Assembly: GCF_900182915.1 (NCBI RefSeq)
Contig: NZ_FXUG01000001.1
Location: 744,001-808,000, forward strand
Source: Neorhodopirellula lusitana
GTDB taxonomy: Bacteria; Planctomycetota; Planctomycetia; Pirellulales; Pirellulaceae
Direction: 5' to 3'
DNA: 64,000 bases
The notes beneath the pieces are model-generated. The model searched no databases. It saw nothing but the letters and a program-made list of their open reading frames with translations, and was not told the origin of the DNA. Of the stretch, positions 52,581 to 61,249 are shown in pieces; position 1 is the stretch's first letter; each line of letters starts with the position of its first letter. Both the position numbers and the translations under genes were made by a program.

Positions 52581-52856
52581 GTTTTGGCTCGAACTTTTTC
52601 GAGCCTGCGAAATGTCAAACAGTTTGAAGCCCGGTGCAATCCGTAGCAGCAGAGCTGGTACCGAAAACGATATTGTCATTTCGCTTGTCGGAGCGTCGGC
52701 GGCTTCCCACCGGTCGGTCGCTTGAGCGTCCTGGGCGTTTAGCAGTCCCAATGCTTGCATCATGCTCGCATCGATTAAGTGAGTCGGTATGACAATCGCG
52801 AAATCTACCCCAGCGTGCCTATTTGTCTCATCGAGAGGCGTCGGTGAGGTCGTCAT
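52560..52856 (-). CDS. Possible small protein downstream of AlkB-like gene (98 aa)
   Basis: From ATG 52856, 11 bp after the AlkB-like stop, the frame reads VDFAIVIPTHLIDASMMQAL and MTISFSVPALLLRIAPGF. No family recognised. Its 3' part runs through the hairpin at 52586 and overlaps the sulfatase end by about 20 bp, which argues against it. Listed as a weak candidate. Confidence 0.25.
   Translation of the reverse strand: MTTSPTPLDETNRHAGVDFAIVIPTHLIDASMMQALGLLNAQDAQATDRWEAADAPTSEMTISFSVPALLLRIAPGFKLFDISQARKSSSQNSPAMGR
52586..52605. terminator. Hairpin terminator candidate closing the carrageenan locus
   Basis: GGCTCGAA-CTTT-TTCGAGCC, perfect 8-bp stem with 4-base loop, six bases after the sulfatase 6 stop. 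It lacks a strong T-run downstream on the plus strand. It could serve both directions, since AlkB-like transcription converges on it. Confidence 0.65.
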
Positions 52857-52867
52857 TCCGTGCGGGG

Positions 52868-53437
52868 TCAAGGATTCGTTTGGATGTGCCGGAACGTCAG
52901 GTTGATTCGTTCGTCCACTTTCACAGCCGTCTTTGGAATGTGATGTTTCCAAAACTGCTGCATCGTTCCCGCCATCAGGATCAGTGTGCCATGACCGGCT
53001 GGAAACGACATTGTTTGTTTGCTTTCATTGTGTCGGATACGGAACTTTCGGGTGGCACCCAGCGAAAGCGAACCGATCACATTGCCCATCTCGGGTTCGT
53101 CATCGGCATGCCAACCCATGCTGTCGGCGCCGTCGCGGTACCGGTTTAGCAGGCAATAGTTGTACTTTCCATGAACCGACTCGATTCGATTTTTGATCTC
53201 CAGCATCGTGTCGGTCCACGGCCGCGCCACGTTATCGAGTCCCGAGTAACGGTAGACGATTCCCGCCTCGCCGTAGGACGCCGTCAAGCGAGGCTGCATG
53301 TGTCCAAAGAGAGCTGGCTTTTGTTCCCAAACACATTCATTTCGTAAGGAGGCAAGATAGCGATCGGCTATTTCTGGCGGGATGAAAGCGTGTTCGTACA
53401 ACAATATTCCACCGTCAGCGAGCTCGATGGTTTCCAT
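52868..53437 (-). CDS. alkB: AlkB-like 2-oxoglutarate/Fe(II)-dependent dioxygenase
   Basis: 189 residues, a single 2OG-Fe(II) domain. Fe ligands: GWHADDEPEMG (His-x-Asp) and WKHHIPKT (His); the 2-oxoglutarate Arg is in RINLTFR. PRLTASYGEAGIVYRYSG and YNYCLLNRYRDGADSMGWHAD (in part) match the AlkB/ALKBH2-3 group, which removes alkyl groups from N1-methyladenine and N3-methylcytosine in DNA and RNA. Its strand is opposite to the sulfatases and it converges on the locus end, so it is probably outside the carrageenan regulon. Substrate class rests on resemblance. Confidence 0.9.
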   Translation of the reverse strand: METIELADGGILLYEHAFIPPEIADRYLASLRNECVWEQKPALFGHMQPRLTASYGEAGIVYRYSGLDNVARPWTDTMLEIKNRIESVHGKYNYCLLNRYRDGADSMGWHADDEPEMGNVIGSLSLGATRKFRIRHNESKQTMSFPAGHGTLILMAGTMQQFWKHHIPKTAVKVDERINLTFRHIQTNP

Positions 53438-53654
53438 GAAGAATCTCTGAATTTATGTTGATGTTTGAAAGGCGATCTTGCTAACGGGATGCTGGACTTC
53501 CCTGTGTTTCCTTGTGCGGTCAGGGTTTCCTTTGAGGTTCAGGAAAAATCGGACGGTCAGAGCCAGATGTCGATAGCGTGTCTAAAAACCGACCATGGTT
53601 GGCTCCGTTGATCCCGTCCCCGCCAAAGCGTTTCCTGGACTATCATGCTGCCCC

Positions 53655-54635
53655 ATGAATATTCCCGAGCAACCATTGCAGACCGACAACCCTGTGCCCC
53701 GACAGAGGCAGGGGGTGTCGCGAATGGCGTGGTGGTTACGGATTGTTGTCGTGATCGAGTGTTTTGGGTTAGGCGGACGCTATCTGTTCTCGTCGTTTGA
53801 AACTGAGAGTGACATTTATGGCTGGCTGTTTTTTGATTGCCATTGGTCTGAGTCGCTCGCTCAATCGATCGACAACGCGGGGGCGACGATGACATGGGTC
53901 GCTGGAGGTATTCTGTGCCTATCCGGCTGGCTGATCTTGCGACTGTCGACGGAATCGCCTCGGCTGAATTTGGTTCGCCGGCTTGATCGGGCGGCAGCCT
54001 GGTGGGTTGCTATTTGGATGCTCTTAATCGCAATGGCCCACATGATGCGGGCCGCCGTTTTTGCTGAATTATCACTGCCCGAACACGCCGTCCGCTATCT
54101 TGCTCCACTCGCACTGACTTTTGTTGCTGGCACGGGGCGGGGATTCGGCTTTGCGGTGACATCGGAACCTGCCCGAGTTCGTTTCGCGTTGTTGATGCTA
54201 AGCTTGGCGGCGGCCTTCACCTTCGCGGCACATGGTTACAAAGCGTACCAGTGCTATGCCCCGTTTACCGATCTGATTCTATTGTCGGACATGCGATGGA
54301 TTGATTCAGGCTGCACACAAGCGACGGCCGAAAGAATGCTGGTTGTGATCGGCATCGTCGACATCGTTGTGGCCTTGGCTTTGATTGTCCTGCGTTCACG
54401 TTTAGCCGCGTTTTATATGGCAGTGTGGGGTTTTGTGACCGCGGCGAGTAGAATGACCGCACTTGGGTTCGACGCCTGGCCTGAAGCTCTCGTTCGGATC
54501 GCCAACGGCGGTGTTCCGCTGGTGATTCTGGTCTACTGGATGACGATCCGAGAAAAATCCCCACCGCTGCAACCTTCCTCCCCTGCAGCCACCCCATCCC
54601 ACCAATTGGACCCCGTCCTAGATGAAACGAAATAA
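53655..54635 (+). CDS. Unrecognised polytopic membrane protein
   Basis: About 326 residues with roughly eight hydrophobic helices (for example WWLRIVVVIECFGLGGRYL, WVAGGILCLSGWLIL, VAIWMLLIAMAHMM, FALLMLSLAAAFTFAAHGY, VVIGIVDIVVALALIVL). No catalytic motif. The stop overlaps the start of the phosphatase gene by 14 bp (54622-54635), so they are co-transcribed and translationally coupled; a transport or maturation role for the phosphatase pathway is inference. ATG 53655 preferred over the 53595 frame start, which lies in a signal-poor stretch. Confidence 0.8.
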   Translation: MNIPEQPLQTDNPVPRQRQGVSRMAWWLRIVVVIECFGLGGRYLFSSFETESDIYGWLFFDCHWSESLAQSIDNAGATMTWVAGGILCLSGWLILRLSTESPRLNLVRRLDRAAAWWVAIWMLLIAMAHMMRAAVFAELSLPEHAVRYLAPLALTFVAGTGRGFGFAVTSEPARVRFALLMLSLAAAFTFAAHGYKAYQCYAPFTDLILLSDMRWIDSGCTQATAERMLVVIGIVDIVVALALIVLRSRLAAFYMAVWGFVTAASRMTALGFDAWPEALVRIANGGVPLVILVYWMTIREKSPPLQPSSPAATPSHQLDPVLDETK

Positions 54636-55839
54636 ATGCACGCACATGCTGATTCTGGGCATCTTTTGCAGCCTGATGCTAGGCAGCCGCACTGCCACCG
54701 CAGCCGCTCCGCTGATTGGGACACAGCCTGCTCAATGGCGTGTGGTCTGGACGGATGATCCATCCACGACCGCGACGGTTTCCTGGAGTACTGCAGCGGC
54801 GGGCAAGTCGCACACACTTCGCTTTCGCGTCAAAGGCACTGATGAAAGTCCGTCCGCTCAGCTCGCCGAATCCGGGCGTTACACCGGCGGTGAGTCCGAG
54901 CTGTACTACCACCATGTCCGCCTGACGGAGTTGCAGCCCGCCACCGCGTACGAGGTCCAAATGATCAGCGACGCGGACCAGTCGCCCGTGTTCTATTTTG
55001 TGACGGCACCCTCGACCGACCGTGAGTTCAGTATTCTGCACGGTGGCGATTCACGTTCGGATCACAAAGTCCGTCGACGTGTGAACAAGATGATCGCCAG
55101 TCTTGTCGCGTCCTCTTACGACAACAATGATTTGGCCGATGACATTCTGGCCTTTGCCCACGGTGGCGATTACGTGGTGACCGGCACCAAGATGGACCTT
55201 TGGTCGGCGTGGCTGTCGGATCACGAATTGACGGCTGGGCCGGATGGACGATTGTTGCCGGTGATTCCTGCCCGTGGCAACCACGACAAAGGGAAACCTT
55301 TCAATGAAGTGTTTGGCTTTCCTGACGAAGACTTGAACTACTACGGCATCAGCATCGGGCCCCAAGTCCGATTCACGACTTTGAATTCCGAGACCAGTAC
55401 GGCGGGCGATCAGGCGAAGTGGCTGAAGGTGGAACTAAAGGAATCACGTGCGAGTCATCGTTGGTTACTTGCGCAGTACCATCGTCCGGTTTACCCAGCC
55501 GTCAAGACACCAGGTCCTGGTTTGAAAAGCTGGGTTCCGCTGTTCGAGAAGTACAACGTTGACTTGGTGTGCGAAGCGGACGGTCACAACATCAAACGCA
55601 CCGTCCCGATCCGCGATGGCGTGAAAGACGAAACCGGCGTCGTCTACATCGGCGAAGGAGGACTGGGGGTTCCGCAGCGAACTCCCAAACCCGAGCGTTG
55701 GTTCCTGAATTCACCTGGTATGGCAGACAAAGGCCACCATGTATTTGTCCTGAAGTTCACTCAAGAAGCATTGCAGGGAACGTGCTTGCTAGAGGACGGG
55801 ACGGTCCGCGATCAGTTCATCCGAAAGCCGCGACAGTAA
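54622..55839 (+). CDS. Secreted purple-acid-phosphatase-like metallophosphoesterase
   Basis: 405 residues. Signal peptide (MLILGIFCSLMLGSRTATAA), an N-terminal fibronectin-III-like domain (about 30-125, AQWRVVWTDDPSTTATVSWS, HVRLTELQPATAYEVQ) and a calcineurin-like domain with LHGGDSRSD, AHGGDYVV, PARGNHDKG, LAQYHRPVY and EADGHNIKR, all the metal-ligand blocks of purple acid phosphatases. It hydrolyses phosphomonoesters outside the cell, giving a possible phosphate supply in the sea. It overlaps the membrane protein gene upstream and precedes another phosphoesterase. Confidence 0.9.
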   Translation: MKRNKCTHMLILGIFCSLMLGSRTATAAAPLIGTQPAQWRVVWTDDPSTTATVSWSTAAAGKSHTLRFRVKGTDESPSAQLAESGRYTGGESELYYHHVRLTELQPATAYEVQMISDADQSPVFYFVTAPSTDREFSILHGGDSRSDHKVRRRVNKMIASLVASSYDNNDLADDILAFAHGGDYVVTGTKMDLWSAWLSDHELTAGPDGRLLPVIPARGNHDKGKPFNEVFGFPDEDLNYYGISIGPQVRFTTLNSETSTAGDQAKWLKVELKESRASHRWLLAQYHRPVYPAVKTPGPGLKSWVPLFEKYNVDLVCEADGHNIKRTVPIRDGVKDETGVVYIGEGGLGVPQRTPKPERWFLNSPGMADKGHHVFVLKFTQEALQGTCLLEDGTVRDQFIRKPRQ

Positions 55840-55982
55840 CGTCATCGATGTCAGATGCTGACCAAGCCGCAGTACGGTGGTTGGCGATGTCGCTAAGAAA
55901 CACTGAACACCGGCCGTCTCTGCCAATTCCAGAAACGACCACAGAAACGACGACAGTGCAAATCCAAGTAGTAAGAACTCCA

Positions 55983-56876
55983 ATGAACCAGCATGATCAT
56001 CTTGGCTCAACGCGGCGAAGGTTTTTGAAGAACGGCACGCTTGTGCTCGCTACGAGTGCTCTTGCTTCACCAAGACTTGTGGGGGGAGACGAGCTTTCAA
56101 CGCTAAGAGTGGGATTGGTCACGGACCTGCACTATGCCGACAAAGCTCCGGCCGGTTCGCGTCATTACCGAGAGTCTCTCGCAAAACTGAGTGAAGCCGC
56201 TGAACAGTTTAGGAAGGATGATCCGGCTTTCTTGGTCGAGCTTGGTGATCTGATCGACGCTGCCGATTCGGTGGAGGTCGAACAGGGATACCTGCAGACG
56301 ATCAACAAGACGTTCGCAGCAATCAGTCGAGATCGACATTACGTCTTAGGAAATCACTGCGTCGACACACTGACAAAGGAAGAGTTCCTAAGCAGCGTGG
56401 GACAAGAGAAATCATATTACTCGTTTGACCGAGGTGGTGTCCATTTTGTGGTTCTGGATGCCTGTTTCCGTAGCGATGGTGAACCGTATGGCCGAAAGAA
56501 CTTCAAGTGGACCGATGCCAATATCCCACCCGTGGAATTGCAGTGGTTGAAAGCGGATCTGGCGGCCAGTGACAAACCGGTCGTCGTGTTTGCCCACCAA
56601 CGATTGGACGTCACCCACAATCACAGCGTGAAGAACAGTGCGGATGTGCGTCAGATACTGGAAGAGTCCGGCCGAGTCTTGGCCGTGTTCCAGGGACACA
56701 GTCATCAGAACGACCTGCAAGATATCGACGGCATCCACTATTGCACTCTCGTTGCGATGGTGGAGGGCTCGGGCCTTGAGAGTAGCGGTTACTCCCTGTT
56801 GGAGATCAAGCCGGACCTCAGCCTCCACCTGACAGGATTCCGCAACCAAGCATCCCAGACTTGGTTGAGTAAGTGA
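55983..56876 (+). CDS. Tat-exported metallophosphoesterase
   Basis: About 297 residues. The N-terminus has a twin-arginine signal (GSTRRRFLKNGTLVLATSAL). Calcineurin-like blocks: VGLVTDLHYAD, VELGDLIDAAD, YVLGNHCVDTL, VFAHQRLDV and FQGHSHQNDL. In the third block G-N-H is followed by Cys in place of the usual Asp/Glu, yet the other ligands are intact. Folding in the cytoplasm with metal and Tat export is expected. Together with the neighbouring purple acid phosphatase it makes a small phosphoester-scavenging group. The frame is open from 55569, overlapping the previous gene, but ATG 55983 is the natural start. Confidence 0.88.
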   Translation: MNQHDHLGSTRRRFLKNGTLVLATSALASPRLVGGDELSTLRVGLVTDLHYADKAPAGSRHYRESLAKLSEAAEQFRKDDPAFLVELGDLIDAADSVEVEQGYLQTINKTFAAISRDRHYVLGNHCVDTLTKEEFLSSVGQEKSYYSFDRGGVHFVVLDACFRSDGEPYGRKNFKWTDANIPPVELQWLKADLAASDKPVVVFAHQRLDVTHNHSVKNSADVRQILEESGRVLAVFQGHSHQNDLQDIDGIHYCTLVAMVEGSGLESSGYSLLEIKPDLSLHLTGFRNQASQTWLSK

Positions 56877-56900
56877 TCACTGGGTGCTTTTCTTGATCAC
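56873..56900 (+). terminator. Weak hairpin after the Tat phosphoesterase
   Basis: GTGATCA (56873-56879) and TGATCAC (56894-56900), loop 14 bases, overlapping the stop codon. No clear T-run, so termination is uncertain. Confidence 0.3.
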
Positions 56901-56959
56901 GCAGCTTGACGCAACGATCGGCGTGACAATCCGCTAACAGGCATCGTGGGCTGCGAGTC

Positions 56960-57007
56960 AGTCGGGCTGGGAAATAGTCAGGCTGGGAAATGGTCGGCCT
57001 GGGAAAC
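56960..57007 (+). repeat. 16-bp tandem repeat, three units
   Basis: Consensus AGTCGGCCTGGGAAAT with small changes; units begin at 56960, 56976 and 56992, and a partial fourth (GGTCGG) follows. Confidence 0.8.
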
Positions 57008-57389
57008 GGTCGGTTGCGCGCGTGTTACCTGTTTGGGCGTTGGCTGATTCAGTTTTGATTGGAACTCTTCAATTCACAGGATTCCCGTTGGGATCTGACC
57101 CGATGTGAGGCGAAGCGGGCCAATATTTTCTTGGAACGACAGGCTGCCCTCCCCAAAAATCCAATGTGCAGGCCACTTGGTTTCAATTTACAGCCATTGC
57201 GGGATCCTCCCGCTGGCGAGTGGTGGGCCGAAAATTTCGATTTTCAGGGCAGCCATTTGCGTACCCAATCAACGCTGTCGAATGCCCGATTCGTAAGGAA
57301 TACGTGACTCATTCGATTACTTCGACATGTTGATCCAAATCCGGTATCGTGTAGATCCGGACCGTAGTCGGCCGCGTACGCGAAACATT

Positions 57390-57448
57390 TTGACACAGAC
57401 GGGATTAACGTGTACATTCGAACTTCAGGTTACGTGGTATTGTAATAC
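57390..57448 (+). promoter_or_regulatory. Promoter-like pair and operator-like palindrome before DUF1559 copy 3
   Basis: TTGACA (57390-57395), 17-bp spacer, TACATT (57413-57418). Downstream lies the perfect palindrome-arm motif GTATTGTAATAC (57437-57448), the reverse complement of the site at 27934-27945; the shared string is GTGGTATTGTAATAC (15 bases). Confidence 0.5.
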
Positions 57449-57628
57449 GTTTGCAGGTCTGGAAGTCGACGGGTGCTCTGGAGCAGTTCGGCGGAAGCAC
57501 AGAATGAGGGCTAAGTGAAGTCGCTGGTGGTTTCGTTGCCGCGGTGTTCACTCATTTGGTTTACGTGAGACCAGTCGATCCGACGTTTGTTTCTTTGAAG
57601 TTTTGAAATTTGAATCAGGAGAATGAAA

Positions 57629-58930
57629 ATGAGAAGTGTTAGAACGAAAGCTTGTGAGCCGCGGTCGAGCGGTTTCACGCTAGTCGAGCTTCTAGTCGTG
57701 ATCGCGATTATCGGTGTGTTGGTTGGTTTGCTTCTGCCGGCGGTTCAGGCGGCTCGTGAGGCTGCTCGCCGGATGAGCTGTAGTAACAATTTCAAACAAA
57801 TTGGTTTGGGTTTGCACAACTACCATTCTGCTTTTAAGCAGCTTCCCCGATTCATGGGCGGTACAAGAACGCCATCTAACAAACTGTGGTACAGCGGAGG
57901 CAACGGAGCCCAGGCAGCTAACGGGACGGAGTTGAGCTTCTTGATTGGGTTGACTCCGTTCATTGAGCAGCAGGCATTGTGGGAACAAATCTCAAATCCA
58001 AACAATTCCTATTGGGATGGTTCCTCCGTCGTGTCTCCGATGCCCGTCAGTCCTTGGAACTCGATGGGCCCTTCTCCTCACGAATCACGGTACGTCCCAT
58101 GGCGGACAGAGGTTCCCGGTTTTCGTTGTCCGAGTGATCCCGGGAAGGGCGAGCCATCTTATGGACGGACCAACTATGCCGCATGTCTTGGCGACGGCAT
58201 CAGCTACACAAGCACAGGTGTAGGCTCTTACTCGAGCGGCGTTTGGTTAGATGAAGGATCGACTGGAACACAAGCTTGGAAAACACCAACAGGGCGTGCA
58301 CAATACACCCGAGCAGGATGTCGCGGTGTCTTCGTGCCTCGGCAGGATACCGCGTTTCGCGACATCCTGGACGGTCTTGCCAACACGATTATGTGTGGCG
58401 AAATCGCGACAGATCTTGGTGACATGGACAAGCGAACGATTCCGATGAGAACGGGAAGTCACAACAGTGCCACAACCGGTCCGTTGCGAGAGCCTGATGC
58501 CTGTTCGGATCTGGGGTACATTGATCCTGAGCGTCCGCAGTTTTGGTATCCATCGGGCGTGAACTCAGGCACCTCTGCCCCGACAAACGGTCAAGTAGAG
58601 CGATCACAGTTTGGACGCGGTTACCGTTGGTCAGTTGCCACACCAACGATGACTGGCATGCTGACTGTTCTTCCACCCAACCGTGAAGTCTGCAACGCAT
58701 ACGCGCACAACTCGGAATCAACCGCGCCGCCAAGCAGTCGACACCAAGGTGGTGTTCATGTTTTGATGGGTGACGGTGCTGTTAAGTTCATCACAGACTC
58801 GATCGAGGCGGGAGACTCAAGTGCCGATGGCATCTTCCTTGGTAATCAACCCGGTGCTCAAAGCCCTTATGGACTTTGGGGCAGCCTTGGTTCACGTGCG
58901 GCCAAGGAAGTCATCGGTGAAGACTTTTAG
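57629..58930 (+). CDS. DUF1559 domain protein with type IV pilin-like N-terminus (copy 3)
   Basis: About 433 residues. Leader ending SSG, then [18 protein letters not shown] and [18 protein letters not shown]-terminal [19 protein letters not shown] signature. ATG 57629 has AGGAG seven bases upstream, better than ATG 57623. Closest by eye to copy 2 (same [17 protein letters not shown]-like end). A small lipoprotein gene follows 200 bp later. Function unknown. Confidence 0.93.
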   Translation: MRSVRTKACEPRSSGFTLVELLVVIAIIGVLVGLLLPAVQAAREAARRMSCSNNFKQIGLGLHNYHSAFKQLPRFMGGTRTPSNKLWYSGGNGAQAANGTELSFLIGLTPFIEQQALWEQISNPNNSYWDGSSVVSPMPVSPWNSMGPSPHESRYVPWRTEVPGFRCPSDPGKGEPSYGRTNYAACLGDGISYTSTGVGSYSSGVWLDEGSTGTQAWKTPTGRAQYTRAGCRGVFVPRQDTAFRDILDGLANTIMCGEIATDLGDMDKRTIPMRTGSHNSATTGPLREPDACSDLGYIDPERPQFWYPSGVNSGTSAPTNGQVERSQFGRGYRWSVATPTMTGMLTVLPPNREVCNAYAHNSESTAPPSSRHQGGVHVLMGDGAVKFITDSIEAGDSSADGIFLGNQPGAQSPYGLWGSLGSRAAKEVIGEDF

Positions 58931-59129
58931 ACAAGCTTAGGAACCGTTCGGCAATCCGCTTTTGATGTGCGGTACGGCGAAAGCCGTTGGTGGTTAGACG
59001 AACAGGCTTCGTGGCCTGCCGCAATTGCTTGCGAGCGATTCTTTTGACGACGCTTTTGATGTTGGATGTCCTGAGGGGCATCCAACGTCATTTCATTTCT
59101 TGGTTCGTGCAATTCGGAGAATTACAAAT

Positions 59130-59303
59130 ATGTTGAAGACCCATTCTTTGTTTCTATTGTTGTCGCTGGTTTGTTTGTTTTCGCTGGGATGCGGTGAGGA
59201 GAAGCCGGAAATCATTGCGGGCCCAGTGATGGACAATGGCGGTATGTCTGAAGAAGAGCTCGACTTCTCGACGCCTGCCGAGGAGACATCTGGGGCTTAT
59301 TAG
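59130..59303 (+). CDS. Small putative lipoprotein (57 aa)
   Basis: 57 residues: signal peptide LFLLLSLVCLFSLGC with lipobox S-L-G-C (Cys21), then an acidic tail (GEEKPEIIAGPVMDNGGMSE). It follows DUF1559 copy 3 as the 49-residue lipoprotein follows copy 1. Ribosome site GGAGA about ten bases before the ATG. Function unknown; a DUF1559 partner is inferred. The longer frame from 59025 is not needed. Confidence 0.75.
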   Translation: MLKTHSLFLLLSLVCLFSLGCGEEKPEIIAGPVMDNGGMSEEELDFSTPAEETSGAY

Positions 59304-60087
59304 CCTCGGAAATGAAAGCCGAGATCGCTCTGTTCCTTGGCATACAAGGTAAGTGGTATGTCAGGGAACGGGGGTGGAAAGGATTTCAGATGACAAAGTG
59401 CTGCCGCTCGCAACCGGCGATGTGACGACGAATCCCCGTCGGTTCCACTCTCTGTCACTTTGTCGGTTCCATTGTCGCTCACTTGCTTGAGGAAGGCTGG
59501 GTGTCGTGAGAAAGGGACGGACCTGATGCAAGATTGGATTTCGCGATTGAGGTACCAAGAGGCCAATCGCAGCGAATTTCCCTTCGGGACCCAGCAAAGC
59601 CCATCGAACATCAAACGCAACTAAGAATCCCTGCAACGCGTTCCCGCACTGCTTAGTGTGCTCAGTGATCCGGTGTTCGGCGATCCGGTGTTCGGCGATC
59701 CGGGCTCAACGATCCGGTGCATCCCATGCCGTTGGATCATCTATCCGCCCGGAATTGAAATCGTTTCTATGCCAAACATCCTCTGTTGAGTCCCGGTTCG
59801 GGATGGAGCGATGAGCAACGTTTGAGTTTATCCGCCGGATACGCGTTTGCGGCTGTCCAAGGCGATGTGTCAGATTGGAGGTTGATCTCACCAATTTCCA
59901 GACTTGGTTGTAAGCCGTAAACCTTGCCTGACCCTCGTGATGCGGTTGTAAACCCGGCGAAGCGTGCAGCGACCTTTGCGATTCATTCTTCCCATTTTTC
60001 GTCGACGCGATATGATTCGGTTCGAGCGGGGGGGCGGCTGGTTCCGATCGAAACAAATCACCTAGCCGTGAACTCAACCAAGGTTTC
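59304..60087. other. 780-bp gap without a recognised gene
   Basis: Frames on either strand are shadows or noise. It carries 15-bp tandem units (59665-59724) and otherwise nothing I can name. The desaturase promoter probably lies near its right end. Confidence 0.5.
59665..59724 (+). repeat. 15-bp tandem repeat, about four units
   Basis: Consensus GCGATCCGGTGTTCG; units at 59665, 59680 (nearly identical), 59695 and 59710 (diverged). Confidence 0.75.
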
Positions 60088-61116
60088 ATGATGACCACCG
60101 AGGCGGCAACCATTCCAGATAGACCTGGCCAGACTAAAACGGGCGACGATTCGCAACCGCCCACCGGACCTGAAAACGCGGACTCGACAGTTTCGCGTAC
60201 TCAAGTCGATTCTTACAGTGATCCGACCAAGCGTTCGATCCGTTGGGACTACACCATTTTTTTCGTGACGCTGCATTTGCTTGCGTTGTTAGTGCTGCTT
60301 CCCTATTTCTTTTCGTGGGCCGGTGTCGCCGCGTTCCTTGTTGGTGTCGTTGTGTTTGGGCAACTGGCGATTCCGATCGGCTACCACCGCATGCTGTCGC
60401 ATCGTAGTTTTCGATCACCCAAGTGGTTTGAGCGAACGTTGGTGACTTTGGCCATGTGCACGGCTCAAGAAACGCCAGCGCACTGGGTTGCCTGGCATCG
60501 GATGCACCACAGCCATTCCGATCACGCGGAAGATCCCCATTCGCCACGAATCAGTTTCGTGTGGGCCCACGTCCGGTGGTTGGTTCATGAAAGTCGGACC
60601 CGAATCGCTACGTTTTCGATGTATGAAAAATATGCGAGAGACATTCTGTCAGACCCGTATTACCGCTGGATCGAAAAACTGCCTAGCCCCGCGGGAATCT
60701 TCTACCTGGCTCACGCGGTCGTCTACGCGTTGTTAGCCGTGGGAATCTCCGTTCTGGTCTATGGCCTGAATGCAGATGCTTATCGGATGGCAGCGAGCGT
60801 CTTCGTCTGGGGCGTGATCGCACGAACCGTTTGGGTTTGGCACATCACATGGTCTGTCAATTCGATCACGCACGTGTTCGGGTACCGCAACTATGACACG
60901 ACCGACGACAGCCGCAACAATTGGTTCGTGACACTACTGACCGCTGGCGAAGGTTGGCACAACAACCACCACGCCGACCCCGCAAGCGCTTCGGTGCAGC
61001 ATCGGTGGTGGGAAATTGATTTGAATTACTACGTGATTCGGTTGTTCGGCGTTTTCGGCTTGGCAACCAACATCATTCGTCCCCGCCACGTTCGAAAAAG
61101 CGGTGCCGGAAACTAG
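60088..61116 (+). CDS. Membrane fatty-acid (acyl-CoA type) desaturase
   Basis: 342 residues. A polar N-terminus of about 50 residues, then four or more transmembrane helices and the three histidine boxes: HRMLSH (about 100), HRMHHSHSD (about 137) and GWHNNHH (about 289), the di-iron ligand set of stearoyl-CoA-type Delta9 desaturases. It introduces a cis double bond into acyl chains at the membrane and helps fluidity control. Start ATG 60088; ATG 60091 follows at once. It stands alone and converges on the minus-strand pair at 61250-63780. Confidence 0.92.
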   Translation: MMTTEAATIPDRPGQTKTGDDSQPPTGPENADSTVSRTQVDSYSDPTKRSIRWDYTIFFVTLHLLALLVLLPYFFSWAGVAAFLVGVVVFGQLAIPIGYHRMLSHRSFRSPKWFERTLVTLAMCTAQETPAHWVAWHRMHHSHSDHAEDPHSPRISFVWAHVRWLVHESRTRIATFSMYEKYARDILSDPYYRWIEKLPSPAGIFYLAHAVVYALLAVGISVLVYGLNADAYRMAASVFVWGVIARTVWVWHITWSVNSITHVFGYRNYDTTDDSRNNWFVTLLTAGEGWHNNHHADPASASVQHRWWEIDLNYYVIRLFGVFGLATNIIRPRHVRKSGAGN

Positions 61117-61249
61117 GAAGTTGCCGCAAAAGAACTTTCCGTGTTGAACTCGCCGATGTCACCAAGCTTGGGTGAACGCGGTTCCGCTTGAATGCGGTTC
61201 CGCGTGAAATGTGGCGAGTCCAGCCGCCGACTGGCTTGGCGATCGGTGG

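Larger units (their letters stand above)
56877..57628. other. 750-bp intergenic region before DUF1559 copy 3
   Basis: Open frames here are short and resemble no protein. It holds three 16-bp tandem units (56960-57007), a promoter-like pair and an operator-like palindrome (57390-57448). The AGGAG ribosome site of DUF1559 copy 3 is at 57617-57621. The unusually long leader space suggests further regulation. Confidence 0.6.

Noticed and set aside
55569-55982. Longer start for the Tat phosphoesterase
   Set aside because: Overlaps the purple-acid-phosphatase gene by 270 bp; twin-arginine signal begins at 55983.
61179-61207. GCGGTTCCGC direct repeat as a terminator between convergent genes
   Set aside because: The two copies are direct, not inverted, so no stable hairpin of terminator type forms.
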